In this document: positions 10,464 to 20,371 of the stretch, in pieces | Position numbering within the stretch: the first letter of the stretch is position 1 | Layout: each line of letters starts with the position of its first letter | Assembly (NCBI GenBank): GCA_943333125.1 | Contig: CALQSB010000019.1 | Coordinates: 1-55,087, forward strand | DNA from: Chitinophaga pinensis | GTDB lineage: Bacteria; Bacteroidota; Bacteroidia; Chitinophagales; Chitinophagaceae | Direction of reading: 5' to 3' | Length of the DNA stretch: 55,087 nucleotides | Notes under the pieces: generated by a model | Told to the model about the DNA's origin: nothing | The model's database searches: none | The model's input: only the letters and a program-made list of their open reading frames with translations | Program-made: the position numbers and the translations under genes

Positions 10464-11027
10464 CTATTCTAATTTTTTCATAATCATGTTATCTATAAGT
10501 TGAAATATCATTTCTGGTTTCAATGTTCTCCACTGTGGTAATTCTGAGAAAAAAACATAATTGGTAAGCCTGGCTTTCTTAAAGTCGTATTGGCTTTGCT
10601 CTGGCATATTCAGCAAAACAACCCAACCTTTATCGTCTTCCAGTTGTTCGTTCCATTCTTCATAATAGCTATCATCGCTACTGTGAAAGTTGAGTACATT
10701 CTCACAAATGATTATATATTTGGTTATCCCTTTTTCAAAAAGCTCGTCGGTGATATTCCTTCTGAGCGTCATAATATCATTTTCTATCGCATCATTCCAT
10801 TCTCCTATTAACTCAATGATTGCATAATTTAAATCGTAATCTGTAAATAATATCTTCAGGTAAAGAGTCCTGGAACCAAAATTATCCCATTGAGGATGGA
10901 TGTAATAATTGTACAGCGTTTGTGAATATTCAAATTCACTATATTGATTTCCAAAGAAAGGAGAATGCCGATCTTCTTCTGCAATATATAAATGCCTCCA
11001 ATTATAAAAGGGCTCGATGTTCTGCAT
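10464..11027 (-). CDS. Conserved hypothetical cytoplasmic protein
   Basis: A 187-residue acidic protein with no signal peptide or membrane segment, rich in aromatic residues (N-terminus MQNIEPFYNWRHLYIAEEDR) and with an acidic middle (SSDDSYYEEWNEQLEDDKGW). I do not recognise a domain. It lies about 100 bp upstream of sdhC on the same strand, but sdhC has its own -7 box, so co-transcription is uncertain. Confidence 0.7.
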   Translation of the reverse strand: MQNIEPFYNWRHLYIAEEDRHSPFFGNQYSEFEYSQTLYNYYIHPQWDNFGSRTLYLKILFTDYDLNYAIIELIGEWNDAIENDIMTLRRNITDELFEKGITKYIIICENVLNFHSSDDSYYEEWNEQLEDDKGWVVLLNMPEQSQYDFKKARLTNYVFFSELPQWRTLKPEMIFQLIDNMIMKKLE

Positions 11028-11141
11028 AAAATAACAATGATATTAAAAATTCTCTTTACAAAATTCAGTAAAAAGTATTAAATAGAATGAGTAATAAGGT
11101 ACAAATATTTGAGATTTTATTTTTATTTGAAGCCACAGCTT

Positions 11142-11171
11142 AAAAAAAAGAGGCTGTCAAATGACAGCCTC
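11142..11171 (-). terminator. Intrinsic terminator of the T9SS protein gene
   Basis: Stem GAGGCTGTCA (11150-11159) with TGACAGCCTC (11162-11171), 10 bp perfect. On the minus strand it is followed by eight T (11142-11149). It lies 24 bp after the stop at 11195. Confidence 0.92.
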
Positions 11172-11194
11172 TGGAACTTATTAACCCGTATTTT

Positions 11195-12439
11195 TTATTG
11201 AACAACAACTTTTTCGTTGATGATCATCGTTTTGTTTTCATCTAAAACTTTTACAATGTATACTCCTTTTGCCATGTGAGCATTCAGGTTTATTTTTTGA
11301 GTTTGAACACCTGAAGTAACACTAACTTTTTTTGTCATCATTGATCTTCCAGTTAAGTCAGACATAACGACTGTATATATTCCATCATTTTTATTATCAA
11401 ACAAAATATTGAATGACGCGTTAGTTATCGGATTAGGGAATATCCTTGCATCTACAGGAGTAGTTGCAGTTGGAATAACTTTACTATTTAATAAACTGTT
11501 AGCTTCTTTTTGTAATAACAAATTTGCATTGGCAAAATCTGATGTATTGTATTTTGCATCAGAACCTTCCATTTTTACAGCTTTAAGATCAGACAATTGT
11601 AATTTGTAGTAACCATCAAACATGTTAGCACTTGCTACTACAATTTCTCCATCATCGTTAACGGCAGCTGCATTTGTGGTATAATTTGCTGGTAACCCCT
11701 GAATAGTTCCAAGATAAGTTGCAATACGAGAATTTACATCAATAGTAAAAACGCTGTGACTTGCTGAAATAACATATAATTTACCAAAAGCATCGGCAAT
11801 CATATCTCCACCCCAGCTGCTGCATTTATTGTGAATAGATAATCCTTTGTTGATATCGGCATCAATAATATTTCCTAATTCTTTTATTACTGGCTTTTTA
11901 CCTGTAGTGAAAGAAAAGAAATGATTACCATCGTTGCTTAATGCATATCCGTTACCATCTGCACCAATCACCATGCGGGTAATATTAGTGGCTTCGTCAT
12001 TAGCATCTATAGTCTTATAATTGTTTATTTGCATGGTAAAGAATTCAGGATTCTCAGTCCCTGCATTCAAATCCAGCCAACGAAGTTCGCCCCTACGCAT
12101 TGGGGTAAAAAAAAGCTTGTTGCTTCTTTTGTCATAAGCTGCTGCTGCAACAAATGTTCCTGTAGGATAATTTGATGTTGCAAAAATATTTTCTGAAGTA
12201 AAATCTCTTTGAGTAGTTACAGATTTTGAATTGAGATCAGTAATCGAGAAATTAGTTTTACTGCGTTCAAATAAAGTTTTTGTAACCTGACCCGTAGTTA
12301 AATCAACCTGACGAATATTCATCCACACGAAATCATTGTTTCCGTCACCAGTGATTGCATAAGTTGATTTGTTGTTTTGGGCTGAAGCAAAAATGCTGCT
12401 TGCGAATAAAGCTGTTGTAAGTAAAATTTTGTTGTTCAT
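11195..12439 (-). CDS. Secreted protein with T9SS type A sorting domain
   Basis: A 414-residue protein with an N-terminal signal peptide (MNNKILLTTALFASSIFASA). Residues of about 25-310 are rich in beta-strand patterns with repeated W/F-x-D turns, consistent with a beta-propeller-like fold (inference). The last 80 or so residues form a Por-type sorting domain: FPNPITNASFNILFD opens it, GVYIVKV lies near the end, and it finishes EKVVVQ. It should cross the outer membrane by the type IX system. It has its own strong terminator, so it is probably transcribed alone. Confidence 0.8.
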   Translation of the reverse strand: MNNKILLTTALFASSIFASAQNNKSTYAITGDGNNDFVWMNIRQVDLTTGQVTKTLFERSKTNFSITDLNSKSVTTQRDFTSENIFATSNYPTGTFVAAAAYDKRSNKLFFTPMRRGELRWLDLNAGTENPEFFTMQINNYKTIDANDEATNITRMVIGADGNGYALSNDGNHFFSFTTGKKPVIKELGNIIDADINKGLSIHNKCSSWGGDMIADAFGKLYVISASHSVFTIDVNSRIATYLGTIQGLPANYTTNAAAVNDDGEIVVASANMFDGYYKLQLSDLKAVKMEGSDAKYNTSDFANANLLLQKEANSLLNSKVIPTATTPVDARIFPNPITNASFNILFDNKNDGIYTVVMSDLTGRSMMTKKVSVTSGVQTQKINLNAHMAKGVYIVKVLDENKTMIINEKVVVQ

Positions 12440-12524
12440 AAGTGAATCTAATTTTTAGTTGTACATTATTAAAATTTCTAGAATCGAATTTAGGGTAAAG
12501 ATTAATAGATTCCAAGTTATTTTT

Positions 12525-13340
12525 TCAATTTCCAAACTGATCGATAACATTTTTTACACTACCATGCAAAATTAATAACGCCTTCGCCTGTTCTTCGTCG
12601 GTGATATTTAAAGATTCCATAACCATTTTCACTCCTCTGTTGATGAGTTTTTCATTTGATAACTGCATATTTATCATTTTGTTATCTGCTACTCTGCCAA
12701 GTTTTATCATTGTTGCAGTAGAGATCATATTCAGTATCATTTTCTGAGCTGTGCCCGATTTCATTCTTGTGCTTCCGGTAATAAATTCTGGCCCAACAAT
12801 TACTTCAATTGGGAAATCGGAAATTTCACTAATTGGCGCATCGGGGTTACAGCAAATTGATCCTGTTGAAATGCCTTTATTTTTACAATATTCAAGGGCA
12901 TTTAAAATATAAGGCGCTGTTCCTCCAGCTGACAATCCTACCACTATATCCCGGATTGAGACATTTTGGTTTTCAAGATCTTCTTTTCCTTTATTCAAAT
13001 CATCTTCTGCAAATTCAACCGCAGAGCGAAGCGCATCCTCTCCACCGGCAATGATACCATTTACCATACTTGCGGGAACACCAAAAGTTGGCACACATTC
13101 ACTGGCATCCAAAACACCTAGCCTGCCGCTGGTACCTGCACCTATATATATAAGTCGTCCTCCCCTGTTAATTCTGTCTGTTATTACATTCACCAGTTTT
13201 TCAATTTGTGGAATCGCTAACTGAACGGCTTGTGCTACTTTTTGATCTTCTGTATTAATATTTGTTAACATTTCCGATACGGTCATTTTTTCAATATCAC
13301 GGTAATGAGAATCCGCTTCCGTTATTCTTTGAAAAGCCAT
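12525..13340 (-). CDS. murQ: N-acetylmuramic acid 6-phosphate etherase
   Basis: Cleaves the lactyl ether of MurNAc-6-phosphate to give GlcNAc-6-phosphate and lactate during recycling of peptidoglycan sugars. The SIS domain starts with YIGAGTSGRLGVLDASE. The catalytic glutamates of the family are present as E81 (in DASEC) and E112 (in FAEDD). The C-terminal helical segment KALLILHGSVKNVI is present. At 271 residues it is a little shorter than E. coli MurQ. It starts 11 bp after the stop of the kinase gene, so the two form an operon. Confidence 0.95.
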   Translation of the reverse strand: MAFQRITEADSHYRDIEKMTVSEMLTNINTEDQKVAQAVQLAIPQIEKLVNVITDRINRGGRLIYIGAGTSGRLGVLDASECVPTFGVPASMVNGIIAGGEDALRSAVEFAEDDLNKGKEDLENQNVSIRDIVVGLSAGGTAPYILNALEYCKNKGISTGSICCNPDAPISEISDFPIEVIVGPEFITGSTRMKSGTAQKMILNMISTATMIKLGRVADNKMINMQLSNEKLINRGVKMVMESLNITDEEQAKALLILHGSVKNVIDQFGN

Positions 13341-13351
13341 TAATAATTGCT

Positions 13352-14191
13352 TTATTGGTGGAATTTAATAAGGCCTTCCATTGGATTCTTTAAAACTTTG
13401 CCCAATTGAAGTTCGTATGAAATACAAAGTTCTTTAAGTACGTCTTTAAAACCATAAGCTACACTGCCCACAAAATGGATAGGCATCGTCCAGCTTTCCC
13501 GGTATTTGTAAATATGATTAAAGAAAAATTCATTAAACCCGTCTTCAATGATATTTTCAATCATAAAATGACCTCTGTTTTCTATGAGGAAACTTGTAAA
13601 ACCAGCCAGATATCTGTTGGGCAGCGGTTTCTTGTAAACAGCATCTAAAATTTCGCTTACATTAGTTTTGAATTTGGCATCAAAACGATCCATCAGATCT
13701 GGATCAAAAGTATTATAGAGATAGTACTGAATTACTTTTTTTCCAAGGTAAGCGCCACTACCTTCATCTCCAAGCACATAACCAAGACCCGGGCTATTTT
13801 TTACTACTTTTTTTCCGTTGTAAAAGCAAGAATTCGATCCGGTTCCTAGAATACAGGCGATACCTTTTTCATTTCCACAAAGTGATTTTGCTGCTCCTAA
13901 TAAATCATGATCCACGGTAATCTTTGCTTTTGGAAAAACTTTTTTAATTACAGATTTTACCAATTTTACATTTTCGGGATTACTGCAGCCTGTGCCATAA
14001 TAAAACACTTCATCGGGTTCGTATTTTTTCATTTTAACCACCAGCTCTTTTCTCAGCACTTGTTCTATTTCTGCTGCGTTCAAAAAATAAGGACTGATGC
14101 CCTGTGTTTGTATATTGATTTTCTTTTTATCATAAATGAGACACCAGTCTGTTTTTGAAGAGCCGCTGTCTGCTATTAATTTAATTGCCAT
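13352..14191 (-). CDS. BadF/BadG-type amino-sugar kinase, MurK-like
   Basis: An ASKHA-fold ATPase of 279 residues. The phosphate-1 motif is DSGSSKTDW at 8-16, the phosphate-2 region GTGSNS is at 116-121, and GDEGSGAYLG is at 141-150. Members of this family phosphorylate GlcNAc, and some (MurK) phosphorylate both MurNAc and GlcNAc. Linkage to murQ 11 bp downstream favours MurK, the step that makes the MurQ substrate, as in the known murK-murQ pairing of Tannerella. I see no transporter in the operon here. Substrate preference is inferred from context. Confidence 0.85.
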   Translation of the reverse strand: MAIKLIADSGSSKTDWCLIYDKKKINIQTQGISPYFLNAAEIEQVLRKELVVKMKKYEPDEVFYYGTGCSNPENVKLVKSVIKKVFPKAKITVDHDLLGAAKSLCGNEKGIACILGTGSNSCFYNGKKVVKNSPGLGYVLGDEGSGAYLGKKVIQYYLYNTFDPDLMDRFDAKFKTNVSEILDAVYKKPLPNRYLAGFTSFLIENRGHFMIENIIEDGFNEFFFNHIYKYRESWTMPIHFVGSVAYGFKDVLKELCISYELQLGKVLKNPMEGLIKFHQ

Positions 14192-14319
14192 TCTATATTA
14201 TTATTTTGGAATTTCAAGTTATAACAATCATTTCGATTTTTCTATAAAATTAATATGGATGGAAACAAAAAATTAACTTCGCATACTTATAATTAATATA
14301 ATTACCCCAATTTCAATAA

Positions 14320-15903
14320 ATGAATAAACAAAAAATACAGGTTTGGCTACCCTTACTGCTCAGTATTTCCATGATTGGAGGCATCTTTATCGGGTTTAAA
14401 ATGCGCGACAATATTCCAGGAAAGAATTTTTTTTCAATTGAAAAGGCTACTCCTGTGGAAGAAGTCATGGAGCTTATTCAAAAGAAATATGTTGATCAAG
14501 TAAATATGAAAAATCTGGCGGACACAGCAATAGATGCGATGCTTAATAAATTAGATCCCCATTCTTTATATATTCCACCCTCCAGATTAGAAGACATTAA
14601 TGATGAAATACAAGGTAATTTTTACGGAATTGGTATCGAATTTGAAATTTACAAAGACACGCTTAATGTAATTCATGTTTTAAAGGATGGCCCTGGAGAA
14701 AAATCAGGATTATTAGCAGGCGACAAACTGATTAGGGTAAACGAAATTTTAGTAGCAGGTAAAAAAATCGCAGCTGATTCAATCAGAAGTTTGCTTAGGG
14801 GAAGCAGAGGCACTAATATAAATATTGAAATCTTCAGAAATACGGCTCTGATTAAAATTCCACTGACAAGAGATTTAGTGCCGGTAAACAGCATTGATGT
14901 GGCTTACATGATGAATAAAGAAACCGGCTTTATTAAATTAAATAAATTTTCAACTCAAACTTATCGTGAGTTCATGATAGCCCTCACCGATTTAAAAAAG
15001 CAAGGATTGAAAAATTTAATTTTCGATCTTAGGGGAAATGGCGGCGGCGTTCTTGACGATGCCATTGATATTGCAGATGAATTTTTAGAAGGAGATAAAT
15101 TAATCACTTATACAGAAGGCGTTCATTTTCCTAAAAAAGAATACCGATGCAGAAGGCTTGGACAGTTTGAAAAAGGCAAACTTATTGTATTGGCTGATGA
15201 GGAAAGTGCAAGTGCCAGCGAAGTACTCATGGGAGCACTCCAAGACTGGGACAGGGCAACAATTATAGGGCGCAGAAGTTTCGGAAAAGGCCTGGTACAG
15301 GAACAATACGACCTCAGTGATCACGGCGCACTTCGTTTAACCATCGCAAGATATTATACTCCTACCGGAAGAAGCATTCAGCGTTCATACGCCAATGGCG
15401 AAAAGGCTTATTATGCTGAAATAGAAGAACGAATAATGAATAGTAATAACGTTAATAATGACTCTGCCGCAAATAATGGAAAGCTTTTCTTATCTCCATC
15501 CGGGAAAAAATTATACAGTGGCGGAGGTATAATGCCCGATTACTTAATGAATACAGATTCATCTGACATTAGTAATGACTTATTATCTCTTTATGCTAAA
15601 GGAACAATAAATCATTTTGCTTTTCAATATACTTATCTAAATAAAGACCTTAAACTTAAATATCCTACTCCAGCTTTATTTACTACAACTTTCAATATTT
15701 CAGATGCGAACTGGAATCAGCTGACTAATGAAATGCAGGCTGATTCAATTGACATAAAAAGAATAAGTGCAAAAGACAAACAAAATATCATTACGGATTT
15801 AAAAGCTTTAATCGCCAGATTGGTTTGGGAGAAAAATGGATACTTTCAGGTTCTGAATTCGAATGACAAGACGATAAAAAAAGCATTGGAAATAATAAAT
15901 TAA
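14320..15903 (+). CDS. Carboxy-terminal processing serine protease, S41 family
   Basis: A periplasmic protease held by an N-terminal membrane segment (residues about 8-26). Order: short helical region with VEEVMELIQKKYVD, PDZ domain of about 95-180, then the S41 catalytic core. The catalytic pair is Ser298 in ESASASE and Lys323 in SFGKGLVQ, 25 residues apart as in E. coli Prc and B. subtilis CtpB. GNGGG lies in the core. The extension beyond residue 380 ends in a helical tail. It overlaps the stop codon of the convergent permease by 4 bp. Confidence 0.93.
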   Translation: MNKQKIQVWLPLLLSISMIGGIFIGFKMRDNIPGKNFFSIEKATPVEEVMELIQKKYVDQVNMKNLADTAIDAMLNKLDPHSLYIPPSRLEDINDEIQGNFYGIGIEFEIYKDTLNVIHVLKDGPGEKSGLLAGDKLIRVNEILVAGKKIAADSIRSLLRGSRGTNINIEIFRNTALIKIPLTRDLVPVNSIDVAYMMNKETGFIKLNKFSTQTYREFMIALTDLKKQGLKNLIFDLRGNGGGVLDDAIDIADEFLEGDKLITYTEGVHFPKKEYRCRRLGQFEKGKLIVLADEESASASEVLMGALQDWDRATIIGRRSFGKGLVQEQYDLSDHGALRLTIARYYTPTGRSIQRSYANGEKAYYAEIEERIMNSNNVNNDSAANNGKLFLSPSGKKLYSGGGIMPDYLMNTDSSDISNDLLSLYAKGTINHFAFQYTYLNKDLKLKYPTPALFTTTFNISDANWNQLTNEMQADSIDIKRISAKDKQNIITDLKALIARLVWEKNGYFQVLNSNDKTIKKALEIIN

Positions 15904-17261
15904 TCCACTCTTTTATTTCTCTTTATAAAAAAATAATAAAAAGGCACTCCGCTCAACATTAATAGAATTCCAAAGCAGGTTTGTTTTGGCTGATCAATAA
16001 AAGTATTAATCATTAATGCCAAAGAAAATAAAATAAAAATTATAGGTACATAAGGATATCCTATTCGACCAACTTTTACCAGCCCTTTTTTCTTCATCCT
16101 GATTAGCCCATAGGCCAGCATAGCATAAAATAAAAAACCTGCAAACACAATCATATCTGTCAGCGTATCAAAAGTTCCGCTAAAAACCATTAGACAACTT
16201 ATTACCATCGCATATATTAATGCCATATAAGGAGTCTGATATCTGGAATGAATAAGCGAAGCTTTAGCAAAAAACAATCCATCTAATGACATTTTATAAT
16301 ACATTCTCGAATAAGTAATCACGATGCCGTTTAACGAGCCCAATGCACTAATAAGTATCAAAAAAGAAATTAAAAAATTACCATAATAACCAAACATCAT
16401 CTTGCTTATTTCAGAAGCGGCAATTTCATTGTTTCCAATAGCAGCAAGTTTACTTAATGGCAACACCTTTAAATAGGCCATGTTAATTAACACATACAAA
16501 ATCATTACAATTGAAATGCCTGCAACAATGGCAATGGGTACATTTTTTTTGGGATTTTTTATTTCTCCCGAAATAAATGCAACACTTAACCATCCATCGT
16601 ATGCCCAGAATGCACTCAGCATAACGCCAAAGAACAAACTAGTATATTTTGAAACAGAAAAATCTTTATGCACGACAACTTGTTCCACTTCTGGAGTATC
16701 CGATTTGAAAATAAAAAGCCCGCCGATAATAATAAATAGCAAGCCAGCAATTTTCAAGAAAGTCAATACATTATTAAGCTGAGTACTTTTTTTTGTGCCC
16801 AGACAATTCAACCAGGTTAAAAGCATGATAACAACACAAGCAATAATTTTGATATGGAGATCTACATTGAGAAATGAGCAATTGAAAATCGCATTTAAAG
16901 ATTGAGTAAATAAACAACTCATTGCTGCAACTGATGCGCTTCCTATAATTGTAAAACAAGACCAGCCAAAAATAAAACCAGTAAAATTTCCAAAAATTAT
17001 TCTAAGATATTCATATTCCCCTCCAGACTCTGAAGTAAGCGTAGCCAATCCTGAAACAGAAAGTGCGCCAAAAACAGTAATAACACCTGCCACTATCCAG
17101 GCGACAATGATTGCATTGGAACTCAATCCAGAGGCCGCCATTGGTGCGATTTTTTTAAAAATACCAGTACCAATCATAATCCCAGAAACCAGTAGTACAC
17201 TACTGCCTAAGCCCAACACCCTTTTTAAAGTGATATTTTTTTGGTTTCTAGTAACTTCCAT
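15900..17261 (-). CDS. APC-family amino acid permease
   Basis: A 453-residue inner-membrane transporter with about 12 hydrophobic segments. TM1 contains the unwound motif GIMIGTGIFKKIAP, and TM6 has the usual small-residue FWAYDGW pattern. It resembles the LAT/serine-threonine exchanger branch; the substrate cannot be read. The frame stays open to 17324, but residues before MEVTRNQKNITLKRVLGLGS look unlike family N-termini, so I chose the ATG at 17261. It converges on the protease and lies upstream of no other permease subunit. Confidence 0.88.
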   Translation of the reverse strand: MEVTRNQKNITLKRVLGLGSSVLLVSGIMIGTGIFKKIAPMAASGLSSNAIIVAWIVAGVITVFGALSVSGLATLTSESGGEYEYLRIIFGNFTGFIFGWSCFTIIGSASVAAMSCLFTQSLNAIFNCSFLNVDLHIKIIACVVIMLLTWLNCLGTKKSTQLNNVLTFLKIAGLLFIIIGGLFIFKSDTPEVEQVVVHKDFSVSKYTSLFFGVMLSAFWAYDGWLSVAFISGEIKNPKKNVPIAIVAGISIVMILYVLINMAYLKVLPLSKLAAIGNNEIAASEISKMMFGYYGNFLISFLILISALGSLNGIVITYSRMYYKMSLDGLFFAKASLIHSRYQTPYMALIYAMVISCLMVFSGTFDTLTDMIVFAGFLFYAMLAYGLIRMKKKGLVKVGRIGYPYVPIIFILFSLALMINTFIDQPKQTCFGILLMLSGVPFYYFFIKRNKRVD

Positions 17262-17349
17262 GAATAGCAATAAGGAATGAATAAAAATACCTCTCAATTT
17301 ACTATTCAAAATAATAGCAAACACAACTTATATAAAATAAATTAAGAAA

Positions 17350-18663
17350 TTAAAGTTTCTCATCGTGCTGGCTCCAGTCAAGACCTTCTCTTTCTTCTCT
17401 ATCACTGACCCTAAGCGGAGAAATTTTATTAGTAAGTTTTAATAAAAGAAACGTTCCAAAAAATGCAAATAAGGATACACCAACCATAGCAGATAATTGT
17501 ACCAGAAACAACCTTGATTGTCCGTATAATAAACCATCATGAGTTATTATAGGATTAATATTATGGTTTGCAAAAACACCAGTTAGTAACATCCCGACCA
17601 TTCCTCCTACTCCATGGCAAGAAAAAACATCTAAGGTATCATCAATAGTTGTTTTGGTAGATCTCCAGCTAACCATCAGGCTACTAATCACACTAGACAC
17701 CACACCAATTACAAAAGATTGCGGAATTGTAACAAATCCTGCTGCTGGTGTAATAGCTACAAGTCCTACAATTGCACCAATGCATGCCCCCATTGCACCA
17801 GGCTTACGACCTCTTACCGAATCAAAAACAATCCAGGTAAAAGCTGCAGCAGCTGAGGAAGTTGAAGTTGTTCCTAATGCAAGCGTAGCGATCGAATCTG
17901 CGTGGAATGCAGAACCTGAATTAAATCCAATCCATCCAAACCATAATAGTCCTGTACCCAGCATAACGTAAGTAATTCTCGCAGGATTATGAACGGATTC
18001 GTTACTATTTTTTATAAAAATCGCCCCTGCTAAAGCAGCCCATCCTGCGCTCATATGCACAACAACACCTCCGGCAAAATCAACAACGCCTAATTTTGAA
18101 AGTAATCCATTTGGATGCCATGTGGCATGGGCTAGTGGACAATAAATAAAAATACAAAACAAGGTAATAAATATCAGGTAGGATTTGAATTTTATTCTCT
18201 CAGCAAAAGCACCGGTTATTAATGCAGGAGTAATAATTGCAAACTTCATTTGATAAAAGGCAAATAAAATCAATGGAATTGTTGGTGCAAGTTTCCAGGG
18301 AGTCCCATCTATAACATGCTGCATCATGAAGAAAGTTTTGGGATTACCTATTACGCCATAAATAGAATCTCCAAAAGAAAGACTAAAGCCAATAATAAAC
18401 CAGATAATAGAAATTACAGCCATGCAAATAAAGCTCTGTAACATGGTACTAAGTACATTTTTTTTATTAACCATACCACCGTAAAAAAAAGCCAGTCCAG
18501 GAGTCATAATTAATACCAATGCAGTTGAAGTAAGCATCCATGCAGTATCTGCACTGTTTATAGTTCTACTATCAATTTTTCCAGGCAAAAAAGGAAATAA
18601 AACTGAAATGAGAGCAATTAAAATGATAATTGAAAACGTAATCAAGCCGAATTTTTTAGACAT
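17350..18663 (-). CDS. amt: Ammonium transporter
   Basis: A 437-residue Amt/Rh channel with an N-terminal hydrophobic segment, then the family start TAWMLTSTALVLIMTPGLAF with FYGGMVNKKN, the HMSAGWAALAGA segment, and CHGVGGMVGMLLTG holding a pore histidine. Eleven to twelve membrane segments. No GlnK/PII gene lies next to it, unlike many amt loci. It reads toward the permease gene with an 88-bp gap to the chosen permease start and divergently from the beta-synthase gene. Confidence 0.94.
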   Translation of the reverse strand: MSKKFGLITFSIIILIALISVLFPFLPGKIDSRTINSADTAWMLTSTALVLIMTPGLAFFYGGMVNKKNVLSTMLQSFICMAVISIIWFIIGFSLSFGDSIYGVIGNPKTFFMMQHVIDGTPWKLAPTIPLILFAFYQMKFAIITPALITGAFAERIKFKSYLIFITLFCIFIYCPLAHATWHPNGLLSKLGVVDFAGGVVVHMSAGWAALAGAIFIKNSNESVHNPARITYVMLGTGLLWFGWIGFNSGSAFHADSIATLALGTTSTSSAAAAFTWIVFDSVRGRKPGAMGACIGAIVGLVAITPAAGFVTIPQSFVIGVVSSVISSLMVSWRSTKTTIDDTLDVFSCHGVGGMVGMLLTGVFANHNINPIITHDGLLYGQSRLFLVQLSAMVGVSLFAFFGTFLLLKLTNKISPLRVSDREEREGLDWSQHDEKL

Positions 18664-18802
18664 ACAAAACTTATATTTTTTTAGTAAATGAGTTCGCTAA
18701 ATTAATATAATTCAAAATAAATATTGCAATCATGATAAATTTTCAATAAAATAATAAAATCATTGCTAAATTTCAATATACCTAAAGGCAAAAACTAATT
18801 AT

Positions 18803-18810
18803 TATCTTTG
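18803..18810 (+). promoter_or_regulatory. -7 box upstream of the beta-synthase gene
   Basis: TATCTTTG matches TANNTTTG, 19 bp before the ATG at 18830, so the leader is very short and A-rich. The -33 half is weak. Confidence 0.45.
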
Positions 18811-18829
18811 GCCAAATAAAAATAAACTT

Positions 18830-20185
18830 ATGTGGTTAAACAGCATTTTAGAAACAATAGGCAATACTCCGTTGATTAAACTCAACAAAATCACCAATGA
18901 TCTGCCTTGTACAGTATTAGCAAAAGTAGAATACTTCAACCCAGGCAACTCCATCAAAGACAGAATGGCCTTGAAGATGCTTGAAGTAGCGGAAAAAGAA
19001 GGAAAAATAAAACCCGGAGGTACTATTATTGAAGGCACAAGTGGAAATACTGGAATGGGTTTAGCATTGGCTGCCTGCGTGAAAGGCTACAAGTGCATCT
19101 TTACCACAACCGATAAACAATCTAAAGAAAAAGCCGACATTTTAAAAGCCGTTGGTGCCGAAGTGATTGTATGCCCCACCAATGTGGAACCCGAAGACCC
19201 CCGCTCCTACTATTCTGTATCTAAAAGACTTTCCACTGAAGTGCCTAATTCCTGGTACGTAAACCAATATGATAATCTTGCCAACAGAATTGCGCATTAC
19301 GAGCAAACCGGCCCTGAAATCTGGGAGCAGTCTGAAGGGAAGATTACACATCTTATTGTAGCTACCGGAACCGGAGGCACAATTGTAGGGACAGGGAAAT
19401 ATCTAAAGGAAAAAAATCCAAATATAAAAGTCTGGGCCGTTGACAGCTATGGGTCTTTATTAAAAAAATATTTCGAAACTGGCGAGTTGGATCAGAATGA
19501 AGTTTATCCATATATCAGCGAAGGATTTGGAGAAGATTTTGTTCCTCAGAATTATGACATGCAATATATAGATGCCTTTACAAAAGTAACCGATAAAGAC
19601 GGTGCTGTAATGGCCAGACGCATAGCCAAAGAAGAGGGCCTGTTTTGTGGATATAGTGCTGGCAGTTGCTTACAAGGTGTTTACCAGTTTAAAGATCAGT
19701 TGAAAAAAGACGATGTAGTGGTGTGCATTTTCCATGATCACGGCAGTCGATATGTTGGAAAAATCTATAATGACGAGTGGATGCTTGAAAGAGGATTCCT
19801 TGATGTAAATACTTTTAAAGATATTATCAGCGGCAGAAAGAGTCAGAAGTTGGTAACGCTTAGTCCTCAACACACTGTTTTAGATGCTATAGAGATGATG
19901 AAAAAATATGAAATTGAGAATATCCCTGTTTTTGACAATGGAAAAAACATTGGGGCAATTTCAGAGAGTGGTTTATTTGACAAGATGCTCAATGATTCTG
20001 AAATAAAATCTCAATCTGTTATGAACGTTATTGAAAAAGCTTACCCTGAAGTGAGTTACGATACTCCGGTAGAGCGATTAAGCAGTTATATCAACAAAGA
20101 AAACGGAGCCGTTCTTAGTAAGGATGAAAGTGGGCTTTTTCATATAGTCACCAAATACGATATCATACAAAGTCTTTCCAAATAA
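18830..20185 (+). CDS. PLP-dependent beta-synthase with CBS pair (cystathionine beta-synthase type)
   Basis: A 451-residue fold-type II PLP enzyme joined to a CBS-domain pair. K43 in NPGNSIKDRMA is the Schiff-base lysine, GTSGNTG is the substrate loop, and GTGGTIVGTG binds the PLP phosphate. Two CBS motifs fill about 330-451 and usually bind an adenosyl ligand. Cystathionine beta-synthase (serine plus homocysteine) is the likeliest activity, but cysteine synthase cannot be excluded from sequence. It is monocistronic, with its own -7 box and a strong terminator. Confidence 0.88.
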   Translation: MWLNSILETIGNTPLIKLNKITNDLPCTVLAKVEYFNPGNSIKDRMALKMLEVAEKEGKIKPGGTIIEGTSGNTGMGLALAACVKGYKCIFTTTDKQSKEKADILKAVGAEVIVCPTNVEPEDPRSYYSVSKRLSTEVPNSWYVNQYDNLANRIAHYEQTGPEIWEQSEGKITHLIVATGTGGTIVGTGKYLKEKNPNIKVWAVDSYGSLLKKYFETGELDQNEVYPYISEGFGEDFVPQNYDMQYIDAFTKVTDKDGAVMARRIAKEEGLFCGYSAGSCLQGVYQFKDQLKKDDVVVCIFHDHGSRYVGKIYNDEWMLERGFLDVNTFKDIISGRKSQKLVTLSPQHTVLDAIEMMKKYEIENIPVFDNGKNIGAISESGLFDKMLNDSEIKSQSVMNVIEKAYPEVSYDTPVERLSSYINKENGAVLSKDESGLFHIVTKYDIIQSLSK

Positions 20186-20223
20186 GGAGCAATTCGATCC
20201 TCTATTCCTCCGAAAGCATTGTC

Positions 20224-20258
20224 AATGCTGCATTTTATTATGCAGCATTTTTATTTTT
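20224..20258 (+). terminator. Intrinsic terminator of the beta-synthase gene
   Basis: Stem AATGCTGCAT (20224-20233) with ATGCAGCATT (20240-20249), 10 bp perfect and a 6-nt loop, followed by a T-rich tail. It separates the protein gene from the non-coding RNA region. Confidence 0.92.
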
Positions 20259-20371
20259 ATCATAATACCAAACAATGTCACACGTAGATTTACGCAGTAA
20301 TTAACCTGAAATCTGTTGTATAAATTACTTGATTAATCAAATGAATCCGGTAATTACATCACTGCATAAAA

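Noticed and set aside
17262..17324. N-terminal extension of the APC permease
   Set aside because: The extra 21 residues do not resemble the family and precede a good ATG at 17261.
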